From NCBI GenBank assembly GCA_023140175.1, contig JAGLMD010000088.1, forward strand, positions 1-34,028: a DNA stretch of 34,028 nucleotides, in the 5' to 3' direction. Made by a program: the position numbers and the translations under genes. This stretch comes from Nanobdellota archaeon (lineage in GTDB: Archaea; Nanobdellota; Nanobdellia; Woesearchaeales; WJIZ01). Positions 14,812 to 24,199 of the stretch are shown here, one piece after another (position 1 is the first letter of the stretch; each line of letters opens with the position of its first letter). Below the pieces are notes generated by a model that was not told the DNA's origin, ran no database searches, and saw only the letters and a program-made list of their open reading frames with translations.

Positions 14812-17460
14812 ATGATGGACTTAAAGAAAATATCAGAGAGATGGCAGAAAAAATGGGAAGATTCCAGCATATTTAAAGTTAAAGAGGATCCCAAGAAGAA
14901 AAAGTTTTATGTGCTAGAAATGTATCCTTATCCTTCTGGTTCTGGCTTGCATATGGGTCATGCAAGAAATTATTGTATTGGTGATGCCTTTGCAAGATAT
15001 AAGAGGATGAATGGATTTAATGTTCTTTATCCGATGGGTTATGACAGCTTTGGATTGCCGGCTGAGAATGCTGCTATAAAAGCCAGGAGCCATCCTAAGA
15101 TTTTTACTGAAAAGGCAATATCTAATTTTATAAAACAACAGAAAGCATTAGGATTAAGCTACGATTGGGATAGGATGATTGCTTCCCATACCCCAGAATA
15201 TTATAGGTGGGACCAGTGGATTTTCTTAAAGATGTATGAAAAAGGATTGGTTTATAAGAAAAAATCATCTGTTAACTGGTGTCCTGAATGTAATACTGTT
15301 CTGGCAAATGAACAGGTGCATAATGGAAAATGCTGGAGGCACGAAGATACAAATGTTGAAGTGAAGGATTTAGAGCAATGGTTCTTCAAAATTACTGATT
15401 ATGCAGAAGAGCTTTTGAGAGATATTGACAAACTAAAAGGATGGGCAGAAGATGTCAAATTAATGCAAAAAAATTGGATTGGAAAAAGCAAGGGAACTTT
15501 AATTGAATTTCAGGTGGAGGATTCTGATAAAAAGTTGGCAGTATTCACAACAAGGCCGGATACTTTTTTTGGAATTACTTTTCTGGTTTATGCTCCCGAA
15601 CATCCGGATGTTATGGAATTAGTTAAAGGTACAAAGTATGAGGAAAAAGTTAAGAAATTTGTCAGTAAGGTTGTCTTAGAAGACAGATTTGCCAGAACAG
15701 CCGAGGATAAGGAGAAAGAAGGAATGTTTATTGGGAAATATGCAATAAATCCAATAACTAAGGAAAAGATTCCCATATATATAGCTAATTTTGTTCTTTA
15801 TGAATATGGAACTGGTGCAATAATTGCTGTACCAGCACATGATCAACGGGATTTTGAATTTGCTAAAAAATATGATATTCCCATTAAGGTCGTGATAAAT
15901 CCCCCAGACTATGAATTGAATCCTGAGAAGATGTCAAGAGCATATATGGGAGATGGCAGCATAGTAAATTCTGGAGATTTTGATGGTATGAACAATAGAG
16001 ATGCCATACCTAAATTTACAAGATTCTTTGAGAAGAATAATTGTGGTAAAGGAACAATACAATATAAGCTTAGAGACTGGTTAATCTCCAGGCAAAGGTT
16101 TTGGGGTTGCCCCATTCCTATGGTTTATTGCGATAAATGCGGCACAGTTCCTGTTTCTTATAAAGACTTACCGATAAAGCTTCCTGAGGATTATAAGTTT
16201 ACAATAGGGAAAGGAAACCCATTAGAACATTGTGAAAAGTTTGTTAATACTAAATGCCCCAAATGTAAAGGGAATGCTAAGCGAGAGACAGATACAATGG
16301 ATACTTTTGTTGATTCTTCATGGTATTTTTTAAGATATTGTGATGCTAAGAATGATAAATTGCCTTTTGATGCTAAGAAAGCCGGTTATTGGATGCCCGT
16401 TGATATGTATATTGGCGGCAAAGAACATGCCACAATGCATTTGATTTACTTCAGGTTTTTTACTAAGTTTCTTAGGGATATTGGAATGATAAAGACCGAT
16501 GAGCCAACTTTGAACTTATTTAACCAGGGAATGCTTCATAAAGGCAATTTCGTTATGAGTAAAAGCAGAGGAAATGTAGTTACACAGGAGGAAATTTCTG
16601 AAAAATATGGCATTGATACTGCAAGATTCTTTTTATTGTTTATTGCTTCTCCTGACAAAGACATGGAATGGGATGAAAAGGGAGTAGAAGGTAGTTTTAG
16701 ATTTTTAAGTAAATTGTACAGTATGGTAATTAACAAGAAAATCGTTGATAAGGCCATAAAGAACCAGGAAAGCAAGATTCAAAAAATAATAAAGGAAGTG
16801 ACTAACAATATAGAGAATTTCAAATATAACCTGGCGCTGATTTCTATAATGGAATTGACCAATTATCTAAATGTTCAGGAAGAAGTGAGTAGGAATGTGG
16901 TTGAGAGATTGCTGGTATTGACAGCCCCCTTTACTCCTCACTTAGCTGAAGAGCTTTGGGAAAAAATAGGAAATAAACCATTTATCTCTATGGAGAGATG
17001 GCCAAAATATGATGAGAAGAAGATTGATGTTAAGATAGAAGTACAGGAAGAAGTAATTGAAAAGACAATATCCGATATCAGAGCTGTGCTGCAATTAATT
17101 AAGGTTGAGAAGCCCAAGAAGATTAGTTTAATTGTTTCTGAGGCTTGGAAATATGATGCATTAAAGAAGATCAAAGAAAAAATGAGTAAGACAAGAAATA
17201 TTGGAGAGATAATTAGGGCAGTTATAAATAAGGAGCACGGTAAAGGAATTTCTGAATTGGTTGCTAAGATTATGAAGAATCCTTCAAAGATGCCTTTAGA
17301 AATACTAGACCAGGGAATAGAATATGAGGGATTAGACAAAGGCAAAGAAGCAATGGTTGATGTATTTAAATGTGAAATCGAGATTATTAAAGCAGAAAAC
17401 AGTAAAGAAGCAAAAGCAAAACAAGCAATTCCTTCAAAACCAGCTATTTTAGTTTCTTAG
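14812..17460 (+). CDS. leuS: Leucyl-tRNA synthetase, bacterial-type core with archaeal-like C-terminus
   Basis: LeuRS charges tRNA-Leu with leucine. The 882-aa protein has HMGH (47-50) in YPSGSGLHMGHARNY and a variant KMSKS loop VMSKS (581-585). A zinc knuckle (CPECNTVL…CWRH) precedes the CP1 editing domain, inserted after NWIGKSKGT as in bacterial enzymes. The editing pocket shows TTRPDTFFG and AHDQRDFEFA. The leucine-specific insertion found before KMSKS in many bacterial enzymes is reduced to a few residues (GMLHKGNF). Motifs around the active site (EMYPYPSGS, MGYDSFGLPAENAAI) are bacterial. The last 130 residues (ISLIVSEAWKYDALKKIKE…AKQAIPSKPAILV) look instead like the archaeal/eukaryal LeuRS tail. 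It is convergent with the FKBP gene, and the stops overlap. Confidence 0.93.
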   Translation: MMDLKKISERWQKKWEDSSIFKVKEDPKKKKFYVLEMYPYPSGSGLHMGHARNYCIGDAFARYKRMNGFNVLYPMGYDSFGLPAENAAIKARSHPKIFTEKAISNFIKQQKALGLSYDWDRMIASHTPEYYRWDQWIFLKMYEKGLVYKKKSSVNWCPECNTVLANEQVHNGKCWRHEDTNVEVKDLEQWFFKITDYAEELLRDIDKLKGWAEDVKLMQKNWIGKSKGTLIEFQVEDSDKKLAVFTTRPDTFFGITFLVYAPEHPDVMELVKGTKYEEKVKKFVSKVVLEDRFARTAEDKEKEGMFIGKYAINPITKEKIPIYIANFVLYEYGTGAIIAVPAHDQRDFEFAKKYDIPIKVVINPPDYELNPEKMSRAYMGDGSIVNSGDFDGMNNRDAIPKFTRFFEKNNCGKGTIQYKLRDWLISRQRFWGCPIPMVYCDKCGTVPVSYKDLPIKLPEDYKFTIGKGNPLEHCEKFVNTKCPKCKGNAKRETDTMDTFVDSSWYFLRYCDAKNDKLPFDAKKAGYWMPVDMYIGGKEHATMHLIYFRFFTKFLRDIGMIKTDEPTLNLFNQGMLHKGNFVMSKSRGNVVTQEEISEKYGIDTARFFLLFIASPDKDMEWDEKGVEGSFRFLSKLYSMVINKKIVDKAIKNQESKIQKIIKEVTNNIENFKYNLALISIMELTNYLNVQEEVSRNVVERLLVLTAPFTPHLAEELWEKIGNKPFISMERWPKYDEKKIDVKIEVQEEVIEKTISDIRAVLQLIKVEKPKKISLIVSEAWKYDALKKIKEKMSKTRNIGEIIRAVINKEHGKGISELVAKIMKNPSKMPLEILDQGIEYEGLDKGKEAMVDVFKCEIEIIKAENSKEAKAKQAIPSKPAILVS

Positions 17461-17885
17461 GAAGAAATATCCACTATTTCTAGTTTGAAATGAATTGTCT
17501 TTCCAGCTAGGGGATGATTTAAATCTATAGTAACTTCTTTATCTGTCACTTCGATTATTGTTGCTGGAAATTGATGTCCTGAGTGTGATTTTAGGAGAAG
17601 CACCATTCCTGGTTTTAATTCTGTATCTTTAGGTAATTGTTCTCTTGGAACTTTTTTTATCAGTTCCATGTTTGGATTTCCATAGGCTTCTTCTGGTTTT
17701 ACAGTAATTTCTTTCTTTTCTCCTTTCTTCATACCAACAACTGCTTCATCAAATCCCTTTATTATCTGGGCAGAGCCTACTTCAAACTCTAAAGGTTTTT
17801 TTCCTTCTGATGTGTCGAAAACTTTACCATCATCTAATGTGCCAGTATATTCAACCTTTATTTTATCTCCTTTTTTGATAGACAT
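17457..17885 (-). CDS. FKBP-type peptidyl-prolyl isomerase (SlyD-like)
   Basis: This 142-aa minus-strand protein catalyses proline cis-trans isomerisation and acts as a folding chaperone. The FKBP part is split by an insert-in-flap domain. The N-terminal half reads VEYTGTLDDGKVFDTSEG and IIKGFDEAVVGMKKGEKKEITVKPEEAYG (to about residue 70). The flap domain (about 75-125) is followed by the returning strand LNHPLAGKTIHFKLEIVDI. A ribosome site (aaggag) sits eight bases before the ATG. There is no signal peptide, so it is cytoplasmic. Its stop codon overlaps the leuS stop. Confidence 0.93.
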   Translation of the reverse strand: MSIKKGDKIKVEYTGTLDDGKVFDTSEGKKPLEFEVGSAQIIKGFDEAVVGMKKGEKKEITVKPEEAYGNPNMELIKKVPREQLPKDTELKPGMVLLLKSHSGHQFPATIIEVTDKEVTIDLNHPLAGKTIHFKLEIVDISS

Positions 17886-17927
17886 TTCAGTAACTCCTTC
17901 TTGATTTAATTAGAGTAACCCCTAATA

Positions 17928-17938
17928 TTCTTTAAATG
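17928..17938 (-). promoter_or_regulatory. TATA box of the FKBP gene
   Basis: On the minus strand the sequence reads catttaaagaa, giving a start near 17907 and a leader of about 22 bases that includes the aaggag site. It is divergent from the promoter of the 18001 gene. Confidence 0.45.
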
Positions 17939-18000
17939 TTTTGGTTTTGAAAAAAAGTATTTGGAAAGTTTTAAATAAAATGGACCTTAGCTTATTGAAT

Positions 18001-18408
18001 ATGGACAGGAAAGGGATTGTGGTTTTGGTTGTAGTTGTATTGATGGGATTGATGATTTATGGCCTTATTGAAGGCACTATAACAGGCAATCTTGTAAAGG
18101 ATGAAGAGGAAAAACCGGAAAGTGAAACAAAAGAGTATACAGGAATAAAAGTAAGCGGACCAGAATTAAATGAAGAGAAAGAAGTTATTCATAATATATT
18201 CAATTTCGATGAAATTGAAAGAAAGGTTATAGTTACAACTTTGTGTTATGATATAAGCAGGAATTTGATAGATGATAGTGACACATATGTTATGACGCTT
18301 GCTCCCGAAAGTGTTTCCGGCTGGAAGCCAGACTGCCCACCAAATACAGATGATTACAGGATAGATATAGGGGGGGCTAGTGAAACAGATAAGGATATTA
18401 AGACTTAA
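18001..18408 (+). CDS. Small membrane-anchored protein of unknown function
   Basis: ATG 18001 is chosen because a TATA element (gttttaaata, about 17968-17977) lies 28 bases before it. Earlier in-frame starts (TTG 17941, ATG 17980) would precede or overlap the promoter. The 135-aa product has a five-residue basic start, one membrane helix (IVVLVVVVLMGLMIYGLIEG, 6-25) and an acidic linker (KDEEEKPESETKEYTG). A small, probably external domain follows, with two cysteines (TLCYDI and KPDCPP) that could form a disulfide. No family is recognised. It ends close to the convergent flavodoxin gene. Confidence 0.6.
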   Translation: MDRKGIVVLVVVVLMGLMIYGLIEGTITGNLVKDEEEKPESETKEYTGIKVSGPELNEEKEVIHNIFNFDEIERKVIVTTLCYDISRNLIDDSDTYVMTLAPESVSGWKPDCPPNTDDYRIDIGGASETDKDIKT

Positions 18409-18475
18409 GTTATAATAAAATTAACGATAATCTCTTTCTACTCCATCTATATTTTTACTCATATAAATAAATTAG

Positions 18476-18491
18476 TTTATAAGCTTATAAA
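18476..18491. repeat. 16-bp perfect palindrome between convergent genes
   Basis: tttataagcttataaa reads the same on both strands and sits just after the flavodoxin stop side and 68 bases after the 18001 gene. It could be a weak bidirectional terminator, but an AT-rich palindrome may also be chance. Confidence 0.4.
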
Positions 18492-18492
18492 T

Positions 18493-18927
18493 TTATTGAG
18501 AATTATTATCTATTTTTCTATTCGATACCTGTTCTTTCATGCTCTCAGCAAATATCCTTGCGCCATGGATGTCCGGTTTTGGCCCTAAGAGACCAAACAT
18601 CTTCCCTTTACAACCCCATTTCCTAATAATTTTAGCTCCTTTTTCTTTCAGTTTCGATTCCATCAAATCGATTGCTGCTTCATTTAAAGAGTATGTTCCA
18701 AAAACAGCTGCTTTTTTACCACTAATATCAATATTTTCCAGAAAAGCAATCATCTCTTTTCCCGGCTTATTGGCATAACATCCTGAACCGAACAAAATCA
18801 AATCACTGTCTGAAATGTCCGCTTTATCCTTAACAGATTGTGCTTCTATACCAAAAACAGAAGCTATGGTTTCTGCTATCTTTTTTGTGGAGCCGGTCAG
18901 GGAATAATAAATAACTGCTGGTTTCAT
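18493..18927 (-). CDS. Flavodoxin-like protein
   Basis: The 144-aa minus-strand protein has the flavodoxin fold pattern: beta strand PAVIYYS, then the FMN phosphate loop SLTGSTKKIAE (9-19). SDSDLILFGSGCYANKPGKEM resembles the 60s loop, and GKKAAVFGTYSLN the 90s loop. It should carry FMN and transfer electrons, or act as a flavodoxin-type quinone or protoporphyrinogen reductase relative. The partner is unknown. A TATA box (gtttaaataa on the minus strand, 18949-18958) is 26 bases before the ATG, so the transcript is probably leaderless. Confidence 0.87.
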   Translation of the reverse strand: MKPAVIYYSLTGSTKKIAETIASVFGIEAQSVKDKADISDSDLILFGSGCYANKPGKEMIAFLENIDISGKKAAVFGTYSLNEAAIDLMESKLKEKGAKIIRKWGCKGKMFGLLGPKPDIHGARIFAESMKEQVSNRKIDNNSQ

Positions 18928-18972
18928 ATTAAGGAGTATTATAGTGGATTATTTAAACTTTTTTACCAAAAG

Positions 18973-18985
18973 ATTTTTATATTGA
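18973..18985 (+). promoter_or_regulatory. TATA box upstream of the leu/ilv leader
   Basis: atttttatattg is centred about 27 bases before ATG 19005. Transcription should begin at that ATG and run through the leader into leuA, about 176 bases downstream. Confidence 0.5.
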
Positions 18986-19004
18986 TTATTTATTTCTATC
19001 TAAT

Positions 19005-19076
19005 ATGGAATCAGCCAGCAAGATAGGATTATTGAATGTTTTGTTAGTTCTAGTTGTATTGCTGGTGCTGGTATAG
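19005..19076 (+). CDS. Possible Leu/Val-rich leader peptide (23 aa)
   Basis: A leaderless-type ATG opens a 23-codon frame, MESASKIGLLN followed by VLLVLVVLLVLV and TAG. Residues 9-23 hold eight Leu, six Val and one Asn. It lies just upstream of leuA, whose operon makes leucine and valine precursors, and the stop is followed at once by a short hairpin. This is the layout of attenuation leader peptides in bacteria, but such control is not established in archaea. The alternative is a short membrane peptide or the remnant of a membrane-anchored protein gene. The same frame continues after the TAG to about 19175, but without strong coding character. Confidence 0.35.
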   Translation: MESASKIGLLNVLLVLVVLLVLV

Positions 19077-19098
19077 GCCTGGTTTGTGCTTACTAGGC
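19077..19098 (+). promoter_or_regulatory. Hairpin after the leader peptide
   Basis: gcctgg pairs with ctaggc (one G-U pair) around a ten-base loop, starting immediately after the leader stop codon. It has no T-run behind it, so it is not a classical terminator. Confidence 0.3.
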
Positions 19099-19180
19099 TG
19101 GAAATGTCATTCTTAAAACACGATATCAAATTAGTTTTAACCATAATAGTTAAAAATCATGATTTAATAAGGAGGTAAAA

Positions 19181-20722
19181 ATGCCGAAAAAAGTAATAAT
19201 CTTCGATACTACATTAAGGGATGGAGAACAGAGTCCTGGAGCTTCATTAACAGTTCAGGAAAAATTAATCATAGCAAAGCAGTTAGCAAGATTAAATGTG
19301 GACATCATTGAAGCAGGTTTTCCTATAAGCTCTGATGGAGATTTTGAAGCTGTGAAATTAATTGCACAGAAAGTAGAAGGGCCTGTAATATGTGGCTTAG
19401 CTAGAGCTATGAAGGAAGATATAAAGAGGGCATGGGATGCTGTAAAATACTCAAAAAAGCCAAGGATACATACTTTTATTGCAACTTCCCAAATTCATAT
19501 GGAGAAGAAGCTAAGAAAGTCAAAGGAAGAAATCATAGAAATGGTAATTGAAGCTGTTAGATACGCTAAATCATTATGTGATGATGTAGAGTTCACTCCA
19601 GAGGATGCATCGAGAACAGATATTGATTATATGTGTGATGTAATGAGAGCAGCAATAAAATCAGGAGCTACAACAATAAATATTCCTGATACAGTAGGAT
19701 ATGCACAGCCAGGGGAATTTGGAAATAGAATAAGGGCTGTATTTGAAAAAGTAAAAGAGGCTAAAAATGTAATAATAAGCATACACTGTCATGATGATTT
19801 AGGATTGGCTGTTGCAAACAGCTTGACAGCATTAAAGCAGGGAGCATTACAAATAGAATGTACTGTAAATGGTATTGGGGAGAGAGCAGGCAATTGCTCA
19901 TTAGAAGAGGTTATAATGAACATAAAAACAAGGAGAAATTTTTTCAAGGATTTTTATACTGAGATAGACACTAAAGAAATATATCCTACATCACAATTAG
20001 TCTCAAACCTTACTGGATTAATGGTGCAAAGAAATAAGGCGATAGTAGGGCAGAATGCTTTTGCCCATGAAGCAGGTATTCATCAGCATGGTATATTGAG
20101 TGCAAAAGAAACATATGAGATAATGAATCCTGAAGATATCGGATGGAGAGGAACTAACTTAGTAATAGGAAAGCATTCTGGAAAGCATGCTGTTGAGGCG
20201 ATTTTAAAGGAATCCGGATATGAGCTTGAAGATGAACAGGTAGAAAAGATAATAACTAAAGTAAAGAATTTGGCTGATAAACAAAAGAATGTAGAAAGAG
20301 ACGATATTATAGCTATAGCAGCTTCTGTAGCTGGGGCTCTATCGAAAGAAGATGTGATTGTAGAGCTGGATGAGGTGAAAATTATAACAGGCAACAAAAC
20401 AAAGCCAAAGGCGACAGTAAGTGTGATAATAGAAGGAGATAAAAAGATAGGAAAAGGAGAAGGTGTGGGGCCTGTTGATGCTGTAAGCCATGCTATCAAA
20501 AATATTGTTGGTGGAGAAATTGAATTGAAGGAATATAATCTGAAAGCAATTACTGGGGGAACAGATGCTTTGGCGGATGTAACAATAGCTATCGAAGACA
20601 AAAAAGGCAATATTTTTAGAGCACAGGGAATAAATGAAGATGTAATAATTGCTTCTGCAATAGCATTAGTAAAAGGTTTGAATAAAGCATTGATATTTAA
20701 GAAAAAAATACATGGTGAATAA
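19181..20722 (+). CDS. leuA: 2-isopropylmalate synthase
   Basis: LeuA condenses acetyl-CoA with 2-oxoisovalerate, the first committed step to leucine. The 513-aa protein has the HMGL-like TIM barrel with DTTLRDGEQSPGA (9-21), the metal-binding HCHDDLGLAVAN (about 205-216) and NGIGERAGNCSLEE. Next come the linker subdomains and the C-terminal LeuA dimer domain for leucine feedback (about 390-505, including GPVDAVSHAIKNI and TGGTDALADVTIAI). The length and the LTGLMVQRNKAIVGQNAFAHEAGIHQHG motif favour true LeuA over citramalate or homocitrate synthase, though substrate choice is not certain from sequence. A strong ggaggt ribosome site is at 19171-19176. Confidence 0.93.
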   Translation: MPKKVIIFDTTLRDGEQSPGASLTVQEKLIIAKQLARLNVDIIEAGFPISSDGDFEAVKLIAQKVEGPVICGLARAMKEDIKRAWDAVKYSKKPRIHTFIATSQIHMEKKLRKSKEEIIEMVIEAVRYAKSLCDDVEFTPEDASRTDIDYMCDVMRAAIKSGATTINIPDTVGYAQPGEFGNRIRAVFEKVKEAKNVIISIHCHDDLGLAVANSLTALKQGALQIECTVNGIGERAGNCSLEEVIMNIKTRRNFFKDFYTEIDTKEIYPTSQLVSNLTGLMVQRNKAIVGQNAFAHEAGIHQHGILSAKETYEIMNPEDIGWRGTNLVIGKHSGKHAVEAILKESGYELEDEQVEKIITKVKNLADKQKNVERDDIIAIAASVAGALSKEDVIVELDEVKIITGNKTKPKATVSVIIEGDKKIGKGEGVGPVDAVSHAIKNIVGGEIELKEYNLKAITGGTDALADVTIAIEDKKGNIFRAQGINEDVIIASAIALVKGLNKALIFKKKIHGE

Positions 20723-20723
20723 A

Positions 20724-22439
20724 ATGAATGGAGCACATGCAATTGTTGAGACTTTGTTAAAACATGGAACAGATGTTACTTTTGGTTTTCCTGGCGGAGC
20801 AGTCATACCTTTATTTGATGCTTATCTTGATTATAAAGATAAGATAAGGAATGTTTTAGTGAGGCATGAGCAGGGGGCAGCCCATGCTGCTGAAGGATAT
20901 GCAAGAGCATCTGGGAAAATAGGAGTATGCATAGCTACTTCCGGACCCGGTGCATGCAACTTAGTTACCGGGATAGCTGATGCATATATGGATTCAATCC
21001 CTATAATAGGATTTGGCGGACAGGTTCCAACTAGCCTGATAGGCAATGATGCTTTTCAGGAAACAGATATGATAGGTATAACATTGCCAATCACTAAGCA
21101 CAACTACCAGATCAGAGATCCTAATGGGATAGCTCCTACTATTATGAAAGCATATAAGCTTGCTCTGGAGGGAAGGCCTGGTCCAATCTATATAGACCTT
21201 CCAAAAGACATACAAAGCAAGGAAGTTACAGAAGCATTTCCAAATGAAGTCAAGATAGTGGGTTTCCAGCCTACAATAAAGCCCAATCCACTTCAGATAA
21301 ACAAGGCTGCTGAAGCTATGCTGCATGCTGAAATGCCTTTATTTTTGATAGGACAAGGAGTGATGATATCTAATGCGCATAGAGAATTACAGGAACTAGT
21401 AAATTTGACAGGGATTCCCGTAACAACAACATTTATGGGAAAGGGTGCGTTCGATGAAAGGCACCCCTTAAGCTTAGGTATTGTAGGGATGCATGGAAGA
21501 AAAATAGCTAATTATGCAACTTTGCAGACAGATTTATTGATTACTATTGGATGCAGATTCTCTGATAGGATAACCGGCAATCTAAAGACATATGCAGAGA
21601 ATGCAAAAATCATACATGCTGATATTGACCCTGCCGAAATAGGGAAGAATGTTAAGGTAGATATACCCATTGTAGGAGATGCCAAAGAAATCTTAAAAGA
21701 ATTGATAGTCATGGTGAAGAAACTAGCAGTAAAAGAAAAGACAAAGTGGGTTAGTAAGATAAAGCAAAATAAAAAAACATGTGATGATTGTGTTCCTGTT
21801 AAGGAAACAAAGAGAATACATCCGAAGCATGTAATGCTGGAATTAAATAAGATAATGAAGCCAAAAGACATAGTTGTTACAGGAGTAGGGCAGCATCAGA
21901 TGTTTGCAGGACATTTTATCAGGAGAAGCAAACCAAGGACATTTATTAGTTCTGGGGGGGCAGGCACCATGGGTTTTGGGTTTCCTGCTGCGATAGGCGC
22001 TAAAGTAGCTAAGCCAGACTCCAATGTATTCCTGATAGATGGTGATGGCTCATTCCAGATGACAATTCAGGAGTTAGGAACAGTAAAAGAAGGCAACATT
22101 AAAGTCATACCTATTATTATGAATAATTCATACCTTGGAATGGTTAGGCAATGGTTAGAACTTTTCTCAGATAAAAGATATTCAGAAGTTTATTTAGGCA
22201 GGACCCCTGATTTTGTTAAAGTAGCTGAGGCTTATGGTCTAGAAGGAATCAGGGTTGAGAAGAAATCAGAATTTTTACCTGCCATTGAACAAGCAATAAA
22301 GAATGATGTTACAACTATTGTTGATGTTGTAACAGAAGAAGAATCAAATATACTGCCAATGTTATTGCCGGGGGGGCATTTGAAAGATGCTTTTGGCGGA
22401 TGCATGGCTGCCCCGGGAAAATATTTCAGGGGTGATTGA
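20724..22439 (+). CDS. ilvB: Acetolactate synthase large subunit
   Basis: IlvB is the thiamin diphosphate (ThDP) and FAD enzyme that forms acetolactate or acetohydroxybutyrate for valine, leucine and isoleucine. ATG 20724 is chosen over 20712 because ggtga (20714-20718) then acts as ribosome site and MNGAHAIVETLLKHG matches the family start. The 571-aa product has the cofactor-activating Glu49 (RHEQGAAHAAEGYARAS) and the FGGQVP and FQETD segments. The ThDP motif GDGSF…MNNSYLGMVRQW (from about 438) and a C-terminal GGCMAAPGKY complete the match. It follows leuA with one base between. Confidence 0.96.
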   Translation: MNGAHAIVETLLKHGTDVTFGFPGGAVIPLFDAYLDYKDKIRNVLVRHEQGAAHAAEGYARASGKIGVCIATSGPGACNLVTGIADAYMDSIPIIGFGGQVPTSLIGNDAFQETDMIGITLPITKHNYQIRDPNGIAPTIMKAYKLALEGRPGPIYIDLPKDIQSKEVTEAFPNEVKIVGFQPTIKPNPLQINKAAEAMLHAEMPLFLIGQGVMISNAHRELQELVNLTGIPVTTTFMGKGAFDERHPLSLGIVGMHGRKIANYATLQTDLLITIGCRFSDRITGNLKTYAENAKIIHADIDPAEIGKNVKVDIPIVGDAKEILKELIVMVKKLAVKEKTKWVSKIKQNKKTCDDCVPVKETKRIHPKHVMLELNKIMKPKDIVVTGVGQHQMFAGHFIRRSKPRTFISSGGAGTMGFGFPAAIGAKVAKPDSNVFLIDGDGSFQMTIQELGTVKEGNIKVIPIIMNNSYLGMVRQWLELFSDKRYSEVYLGRTPDFVKVAEAYGLEGIRVEKKSEFLPAIEQAIKNDVTTIVDVVTEEESNILPMLLPGGHLKDAFGGCMAAPGKYFRGD

Positions 22440-22440
22440 A

Positions 22441-22926
22441 ATGGAAAGAAGACATGTTATTGCTATGCTTGTTGAGGATCAACCAGGAGTTTTGACAAGG
22501 ATTGCCGGAATGTTTGCCAGAAGAGGTTTTAATATAGAGACAATCACAGTCGGAAAAACCACCAAAAAGGGAGAAAGCAAAATGGTTATTACTGTGATAG
22601 GTGATGATGATATGTTAGAACAGGTTGAAAAGCAGGTAAATAAGTTAATCGATACCATAAAGGTAACAGAAATGCCCGATGAAAGATCTGTAATTAAGGA
22701 GCTCTGTCTAATTAAAGTTAATATCGCTAATCAAAAAGTGAAAGATGAGATATTAAAATATACTGATATTTATAAGACTAAGATAGTTGATATTACGACG
22801 AAAGAAGCGACTATGGAGATTATTGGTGATCCGGGAAAGGTAGACTCATTTATTGATTTGATGAAACAATTCGGGATAAAAGAGGTTTCGAGAACAGGTG
22901 TAACTGCTATCTCGAGGAGTCGATAA
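22441..22926 (+). CDS. ilvN: Acetolactate synthase small (regulatory) subunit
   Basis: IlvN stimulates IlvB and confers valine feedback inhibition. ATG 22441 follows the ilvB stop by one base. The 161-aa protein begins [38 protein letters not shown], an ACT domain (1-80). The C-terminal ACT-like half is also present ([12 protein letters not shown]…[20 protein letters not shown]). The length is normal. Confidence 0.95.
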   Translation: MERRHVIAMLVEDQPGVLTRIAGMFARRGFNIETITVGKTTKKGESKMVITVIGDDDMLEQVEKQVNKLIDTIKVTEMPDERSVIKELCLIKVNIANQKVKDEILKYTDIYKTKIVDITTKEATMEIIGDPGKVDSFIDLMKQFGIKEVSRTGVTAISRSR

Positions 22927-22927
22927 T

Positions 22928-24199
22928 ATGTCCGGGATGACTATAACTGAGAAAATATTGGCAAGGCATTGTGGAAAAGAGAAGATAGTGCCGGGAGAAT
23001 TAATTAATGCTAAGATAGACATAATTATGTGCCATGATATCACAACAACTCCTGCAATTGATATGTTAGAGAAAGCTGGAATAGATAGGGTTTTTGATCC
23101 TTCAAAGATTGTTGTTATACCAGACCACTTTGTTCCTAATAAAGATATACAAAGTGCTGAGATGGTCAATAGAATTAGAAAATGGGCAAAGAAACATGGA
23201 ATAAATAATTTTTATGATATTGGCAGGCATGGTGTATGCCACGCTATCTTACCAGAGCAGGGCCATATTGTTCCGGGAATGACCATAATTGCGGGAGATT
23301 CCCATACTTGTACACATGGTGCATTGGGAGCATTTGCAACAGGAGTAGGAAGTACTGATATTGCAGCTGCTTTAGCTGCTGGAGAATTATGGTTTAAGGT
23401 TCCGGAAACAATAAAGTTTCAGGTTGATGGAAAATTAGCTTCTGGAGTTTATTCAAAAGATATAATATTGGCTATAATAAGAGATACAGGAGTAGACGGT
23501 GCTTTGTATAAGGCAATGGAATTTACTGGCTCGACAATTTCTGACTTAAGTGTGGAAGCAAGAATGACTATAACAAATATGGCTATCGAAGCCGGAGGAA
23601 AAAGTGGAATTATTGAGCCTGATAAAAAAACAGAAGAGTATGTTAAGGCAAGAACCGATAAGGAATATTCTGTTGTCAGGTCTGATAAAGATGCAGGATA
23701 TTTAGATATAAAGAAATATGATGCTTCTAAATTTGAGCCTATTGTTGCATTTCCCAATCTGCCGTCTAATGGAAAGAATATTAATGAGATAAAAGAGGAC
23801 ATTAGGATTGATCAAGCTTATTTAGGAAGCTGCACAAATGGAAGGATAGAAGATTTAAGAATTGCTGCTTTGATAATGAAAGGCAACAAAGTTAAGAAAG
23901 GAACAAGAATGATTGTTGTGCCTGCTACAACAGATATATGGAAACAGGCAAATAAAGAAGGTTTATTGGATATATTCATGGAAGCAGAAGCAACTGTCTC
24001 TACACCGACATGCGGAGCATGCCTGGGCGGACATATGGGCATACTTGCTAAAGGTGAGAGATGTATATCATCCACTAACAGAAATTTTGTTGGAAGGATG
24101 GGACATCCTGAAAGTGAGGTTTACTTAGCTTCCCCTGCTACAGTCGCTGCATCAGCTATTGAAGGAAAGATTGCAGATCCAAGGGGGTACTTAAAATGA
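22928..24199 (+). CDS. leuC: 3-isopropylmalate dehydratase large subunit
   Basis: LeuC with LeuD isomerises 2- to 3-isopropylmalate. The 423-aa protein is of the shorter archaeal/HACN type. It has the 4Fe-4S ligands Cys302 (GSCTNGR), Cys362 and Cys365 ([10 protein letters not shown]), and the active-site [16 protein letters not shown] region (121-136). gaggag at 22914-22919 is the ribosome site. Homoaconitase-type specificity cannot be excluded by sequence, but neighbours favour leucine synthesis. It overlaps leuD by four bases. Confidence 0.94.
   Translation: MSGMTITEKILARHCGKEKIVPGELINAKIDIIMCHDITTTPAIDMLEKAGIDRVFDPSKIVVIPDHFVPNKDIQSAEMVNRIRKWAKKHGINNFYDIGRHGVCHAILPEQGHIVPGMTIIAGDSHTCTHGALGAFATGVGSTDIAAALAAGELWFKVPETIKFQVDGKLASGVYSKDIILAIIRDTGVDGALYKAMEFTGSTISDLSVEARMTITNMAIEAGGKSGIIEPDKKTEEYVKARTDKEYSVVRSDKDAGYLDIKKYDASKFEPIVAFPNLPSNGKNINEIKEDIRIDQAYLGSCTNGRIEDLRIAALIMKGNKVKKGTRMIVVPATTDIWKQANKEGLLDIFMEAEATVSTPTCGACLGGHMGILAKGERCISSTNRNFVGRMGHPESEVYLASPATVAASAIEGKIADPRGYLK

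Noticed and set aside
19077-19180. Continuation of the short Leu/Val frame past the TAG as a real longer protein
   Set aside because: The stop is in frame and the following residues lack a clear domain; readthrough or pyrrolysine use has no support here.
20083-20742. Open frame of 219 codons antisense to leuA
   Set aside because: leuA is unmistakable on the other strand, and the antisense product is low-complexity hydrophobic/serine-rich.
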